Source: Halomicroarcula saliterrae | GTDB lineage: Archaea; Halobacteriota; Halobacteria; Halobacteriales; Haloarculaceae | Direction of reading: 5' to 3' | Assembly: GCF_031624395.1 (NCBI RefSeq) | Contig: NZ_JAMQON010000005.1 | Location: forward strand, 186,001 to 250,000 | Length of the DNA stretch: 64,000 bases | The notes under the pieces: model-generated | Seen by the model: only the letters and a program-made list of their open reading frames with translations | Databases searched by the model: none | What the model was told of the DNA's origin: nothing | Position numbers and translations under genes: made by a program | Shown: piece by piece, positions 60,736-64,000 of the stretch | Numbering within the stretch: the first letter of the stretch is position 1 | How the letters are laid out: every line of letters starts with the position of its first letter

Positions 60736-61494
60736 ATGGCCTATGAGGCGAACAGACGGGTGAAGACGAGCGCCAGAACGTTTGAGATAGTAGAACGGCT
60801 CAGCCGCGATGATCATATCGGAGTGTCACAGCTGGCGGCGGATCTAGAGATGACTAAAGGAATCGTTCACAACCACCTCAGTACGCTCCGGGAGATGGGA
60901 TACGTGACCAAGACCAGCGACGGCTACCGGTTGTCGCCGAAACTGCTCTCGGTCGGACTCAGGGCACGAGCCAACGCACAGCTCTATCGGTACGCAGACG
61001 GCCTCCTCACCGGGTTGGCTGAACAACTGGACGTCGGGGTGGTGCTGTGTCAGGAAGCCGGCACCGACTGTGTAATCGTCGCCACCTACGACGTGCCGCC
61101 TCGACTCGACACCGAGGTCGGTACGTCGTTCCCACTGACGGAGTCGATACTGGGCCTCGTCCTCCGTCTCTCCAGCGAGCGAGCGGCCCCGGCCGACCGC
61201 GAAACCGAATACGACCTCGCGGCGATCGACCGGGAGCTAGCCGAGAACGCGTACGCTATCGGCCCGCTGTCACGAGGGGTCGCGGTCAGCTGCGTCGCGA
61301 CGCCCATCCGTGACGACGACGGGTACGGCCACGGGAGCGTGGGTGTGTTACTCACCGAGAGGCAGCGGGAGCAGCATCTCCAGCGGATTACTGAAGCGAC
61401 TGTCACGTTGCGACAGCAGGTCGAGAAACGGCTGCGATCGGAGTGGACGAGTGAGCGGTCGTTCGCGACGGAGAAACACTCCTGGATCGGCTGA
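60736..61494 (+). CDS. IclR-type transcriptional regulator
   Basis: The 252-residue protein has an N-terminal winged helix (SARTFEIVERLSRDDHIGVS, then LEMTKGIVHNHLSTLREMGYV) and an IclR-like effector domain (about 85-240, with VVLCQEAGTDCVIVATYDV). The effector half is less canonical than in the regulator at 31729-32535. ATG 60736 is preferred because the HTH begins about 10 residues later; upstream in-frame starts add up to 49 residues of non-family sequence. It follows the CitE-type lyase by 244 nt and precedes a convergent MFS gene. Confidence 0.8.
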   Translation: MAYEANRRVKTSARTFEIVERLSRDDHIGVSQLAADLEMTKGIVHNHLSTLREMGYVTKTSDGYRLSPKLLSVGLRARANAQLYRYADGLLTGLAEQLDVGVVLCQEAGTDCVIVATYDVPPRLDTEVGTSFPLTESILGLVLRLSSERAAPADRETEYDLAAIDRELAENAYAIGPLSRGVAVSCVATPIRDDDGYGHGSVGVLLTERQREQHLQRITEATVTLRQQVEKRLRSEWTSERSFATEKHSWIG

Positions 61495-61572
61495 CGACGT
61501 GCGTTCGAGCCGTCGCCGCCCCGACCGGCCGCCCACGTCGACGTTGGAACCGACCCCCACGGCGACTCCGCT

Positions 61573-62835
61573 TCAGACGGAGTCGGCACGTGGTTGCGTG
61601 TCCCCGCCTCGCCCGATCAAGAGCGAGAATCCGACACCGAGGACCGGAAAGACCGCCAGTACCCCGAACGTCGTCGCCGGGGTGAACACCGACAGGAGGG
61701 CTCCCGAGACCGCTGCGCCGGCGGCTCCGATTCCGAAGGAAACGAGATAGGTGTAGCCGTAGGACAGGCCCCGTTCGTCGGGCGGCGACTGCTCGGCGAT
61801 CGTCGCCTGATACAGCGGCTGTAAGGCAAACAGGAGAAAGCCGAGCCCGGCGCTCACCGCCACCAGGGCCGGCATCCCGAGCCTCGCGGTCGGGACGAAC
61901 CCGACAGCGACGACGGCGAGGCTCCCGAAGACGACAGCCAGTGCGGTTGTCGGCTCCACTCGGTCCGAGACCTTTCCGCCGACGTACTGGCCGCCGACAC
62001 CGACTGTGAGCAGCCCGACGTAGAGATACGACGCCAGGTTGAACTGCTCTGCGACCGGGCTGCCGGCGTCGAACATTCGGGCGTACTCGGTGACCGGTGG
62101 GAGAAGACCGCCGAGTACGTCCGGGAGGAAAGTCAGGGCCCCCCGATAGAACAGCCCGTTCATCATCACGACGAACATGGCCAGCGTGAACCCGACGGTA
62201 AACAGTGCTCGGCTATCGGCGACGAACCCCGAGAGCGACATCGACGGCCGCTCGTCGGTCCCCCCGTCGACGCTGACCGCCGCCGTCTCGTCGAAATCGG
62301 TCGCCAGCGCGTACAGGACGGCCACTACTGCGGGCACAACCAGCAGCCTCGTGACGACCCGCCAGTCGAAGTTCAGCAACAAGAGCGCAGTGAGCAACGG
62401 GCCGAACGCGATTCCGAGGTTCCCCGCCATGCCGTGGTACGCGAAAGCCGTGCCTCGGTTCTCGACGCCGGTCGAGATGAGGGAGAGGCCCGACGGGTGA
62501 TACACGCTCGCCGCGAGTCCCCACGCCGCGAGCGCGATTGCGATGGTCACGATGCCGCTGGCGACGCTCAAGAGCAGAAACGACAGCGCCATGCCGACGA
62601 GACAGAACAGGATCAGGGTCCGGGAACCGTACCGGTCAGCCAACACGCCGCCGGGCAGTGCTCCGATACCGAACAGCGCGTACCCGAGAGCCACGACGAG
62701 CCCGAGCATCGCTGTCGAGACGGAGAACTCGAGGAGCCAGATGACGACCAAAATCGGAATCGAGAGCTCGAACGTGTGAACTATCGCGTGAGAGACACTG
62801 GTGAATAAGACGACTGAGCGTGCGTTTTCTTCCAT
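61573..62835 (-). CDS. MFS transporter
   Basis: The 420-residue protein has about 12 membrane segments. The A-motif-like GGVLADRYGSRTL lies after helix 2 and GGKVSDRVEPTTALAV in the second half; YHPSGLSLIS and FAYHGMAGNLGIAFGPL lie in helices 4-5. The pattern is close to fosmidomycin-resistance-like and other FSR-type MFS proteins. ATG 62835 (MEENARSVV) is used; a TTG 51 nt upstream is unlikely. It is convergent with the IclR-type gene and on the same strand as the amidase, 216 nt away. Confidence 0.87.
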   Translation of the reverse strand: MEENARSVVLFTSVSHAIVHTFELSIPILVVIWLLEFSVSTAMLGLVVALGYALFGIGALPGGVLADRYGSRTLILFCLVGMALSFLLLSVASGIVTIAIALAAWGLAASVYHPSGLSLISTGVENRGTAFAYHGMAGNLGIAFGPLLTALLLLNFDWRVVTRLLVVPAVVAVLYALATDFDETAAVSVDGGTDERPSMSLSGFVADSRALFTVGFTLAMFVVMMNGLFYRGALTFLPDVLGGLLPPVTEYARMFDAGSPVAEQFNLASYLYVGLLTVGVGGQYVGGKVSDRVEPTTALAVVFGSLAVVAVGFVPTARLGMPALVAVSAGLGFLLFALQPLYQATIAEQSPPDERGLSYGYTYLVSFGIGAAGAAVSGALLSVFTPATTFGVLAVFPVLGVGFSLLIGRGGDTQPRADSV

Positions 62836-63051
62836 CACTGGGATACGCGATGCTACGAGTGTCGGCAGGCTTAGTCTTTTCTGCAACGGTAGATATGCCG
62901 CGGCGAAGAGTCGCCGCGTGCTGTCACAGGGACACCGACCGGACGGCGACGCCGGTCCGACCCCATCGCGGCGAGCGGGGCGACACCGGAGGAACGTGCC
63001 CGAGGGGGGCTGAATCGCCCGTTCGTCGCTGCCAGTCCGCCGACGGTACCG

Positions 63052-64000
63052 TCAGTCGGGTCCAAGCGGCGGGGCCGTGGCGGGCGGGCGCCGCGTTTGA
63101 GCCCGACGCTCGTAGGCGGCGGCCATCCCGACGAGCGTCGCTTCGCTGTGGGGCGCGCCGAGTAGCTCGACGCCGACGGGGAGGCCGTCGTCGGTGAACC
63201 CTGCGGGCATCGAGATGCCTGGACAGGAGGACTGCGAGGAGATGACGGTGTTGACCGGGTAGTCCGCACGGGTCAGGTCGCCGCTCCGCAGCTCGGCGTG
63301 CCGGGGCGGGACGACCTGCACGTCCGGGAACACGAGGGCATCGAGGTCGCGGTCGGCCAGCAGATAGACGAGTGTCTCCCGAAGCGACTCCTGGGCGGCG
63401 ACCCTTTCCCAGTAGTCCGGGACCGTAGTCGGGTCCTCCGGGGCGGCGGCGATAGTCTCGAACAGCTCTAACCCCTCGTGGTACGCCCCCTTCCGGTGGA
63501 GTTCCGCGACGGAATCGACGGGAGGGCGCTCCAGACCGGCGAGAAACGCGTCGATATCACGCTTTGGCTGCAAAGCGTGCAGCGAACTGGTGTCGAGACG
63601 CTCCTGTAGCCCCGGGATACCGACCGGGTCGACCAGCTCGGCACCCGCCTCCGACATCGTCGACAGTGCCGTTTCGACGACCGACGTCACCGGCGCTGCA
63701 GTCGGGTCAGCGTCGCTCCCGAACACGTCACGAACGACGCCGAGTCGGGCCCCGTCGAGGCCGGTGCCATCGATGGCCGACACGCAGGACCCGGGGGAAC
63801 CGCCGAACCGCGCGGCCCCCGTCCGCTCGTCGCGTCTATCGAACCCGGCTATCACGTCCAGTACGCGGGCGAGGTCCTCGACTGTCCGTGCCATCGGTCC
63901 GGGGGTGTCCTGTCGCGTTACCAGCGGAGACAGCCCCGCGCGACTCACCAGCCCGGTCGTCGGCCGAAGGCCGTAGAGGTTACAGCACGATGCGGGGACG
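63052..64000 (-). CDS. Amidase signature family protein, C-terminal part (runs off the window)
   Basis: The reverse strand is open from the window end to TGA 63052, about 315 residues. It begins VPASCCNLYGLRPTTGLVS, the strand after the amidase signature Ser-Ser-Lys region. It continues QDTPGPMARTVEDLA, PGLQERLDTSSLHALQPKRD and the C-terminal SSCPGISMPAGFTDDGLPVG. The catalytic Ser and Lys lie in the missing N-terminal half. The family hydrolyses diverse amides; no substrate can be proposed. Confidence 0.88.
   Translation of the reverse strand, partial: VPASCCNLYGLRPTTGLVSRAGLSPLVTRQDTPGPMARTVEDLARVLDVIAGFDRRDERTGAARFGGSPGSCVSAIDGTGLDGARLGVVRDVFGSDADPTAAPVTSVVETALSTMSEAGAELVDPVGIPGLQERLDTSSLHALQPKRDIDAFLAGLERPPVDSVAELHRKGAYHEGLELFETIAAAPEDPTTVPDYWERVAAQESLRETLVYLLADRDLDALVFPDVQVVPPRHAELRSGDLTRADYPVNTVISSQSSCPGISMPAGFTDDGLPVGVELLGAPHSEATLVGMAAAYERRAQTRRPPATAPPLGPD

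Noticed and set aside
1-64000. CRISPR arrays, rRNA, tRNA genes and a replication origin
   Set aside because: No regularly spaced repeats, no cloverleaf with a TTC-arm, no rRNA-like blocks and no orc1/cdc6-like gene were recognised by eye; small RNAs cannot be excluded.

Overview
The window is haloarchaeal (class Halobacteria). The DNA is GC-rich, the predicted proteins are strongly acidic, and many genes have a TATA-like box about 26-30 nt before the start codon, which fits leaderless transcripts. It also carries archaeal or haloarchaeal families: an RdfA-like protein beside an SMC-related ATPase, a tubulin/CetZ-like protein, PRC-barrel and amphi-Trp proteins, and a Tat-lipobox binding protein. 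I cannot name the genus. No rRNA, tRNA, CRISPR array or replication initiator gene was recognised.

Layout. 1-6.3 kb: an MFS transporter cut by the window edge, two ureohydrolase paralogues with a metallo-beta-lactamase-fold hydrolase between them, a divergent isochorismatase-family hydrolase and a YtcJ-like amidohydrolase. 6.4-18.4 kb: housekeeping and accessory genes (MFS exporter, HD hydrolase, alpha/beta hydrolase, CetZ-like protein, PRC-barrel, amphi-Trp, tandem universal stress protein, photolyase family protein) with several gene fragments. 18.8-25.5 kb: a ~1,690-residue secreted protein (dockerin-like repeats, TSP3-type repeats, vWA domain) ending in a PD-(D/E)xK nuclease-like domain, followed by two tandem paralogous small genes and an AT-rich decayed tail. 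I read this as an archaeal polymorphic toxin/immunity locus, the most unusual item here. 25.7-28.1 kb: a three-gene operon for a CDP-glycerol-type transferase, a sugar-nucleotidyltransferase-like protein and a glycerophosphodiesterase. 29.0-31.6 kb: rdfA plus the SMC-related ATPase.

31.7-56.7 kb is a purine catabolism and transport island. A xanthine-dehydrogenase-type molybdoenzyme (three subunits, XdhC, MocA-like cytidylyltransferase), two deaminase-type amidohydrolases, an NCS2 purine permease, uricase, hydroxyisourate hydrolase, OHCU decarboxylase and an allantoate-amidohydrolase-like M20 enzyme form a hypoxanthine/guanine to allantoin to ureide route. The cyclic amidohydrolase that might do the allantoinase step survives only as an internally deleted remnant. 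Divergent from it is a nucleoside-type BMP/ABC transporter followed by RidA, a two-subunit Rieske oxygenase and an unrecognised ORF, which suggests oxidation of an imported N-heterocycle.

56.7-64 kb: a decayed IS6-type transposase, a gamma-glutamyltransferase-family protein, a CitE/HpcH-type lyase with an IclR-type regulator, an MFS transporter and an amidase cut by the window end. A TGAAAC-N11-GTTTCA palindrome occurs after two unrelated genes (31.6 and 59.4 kb).
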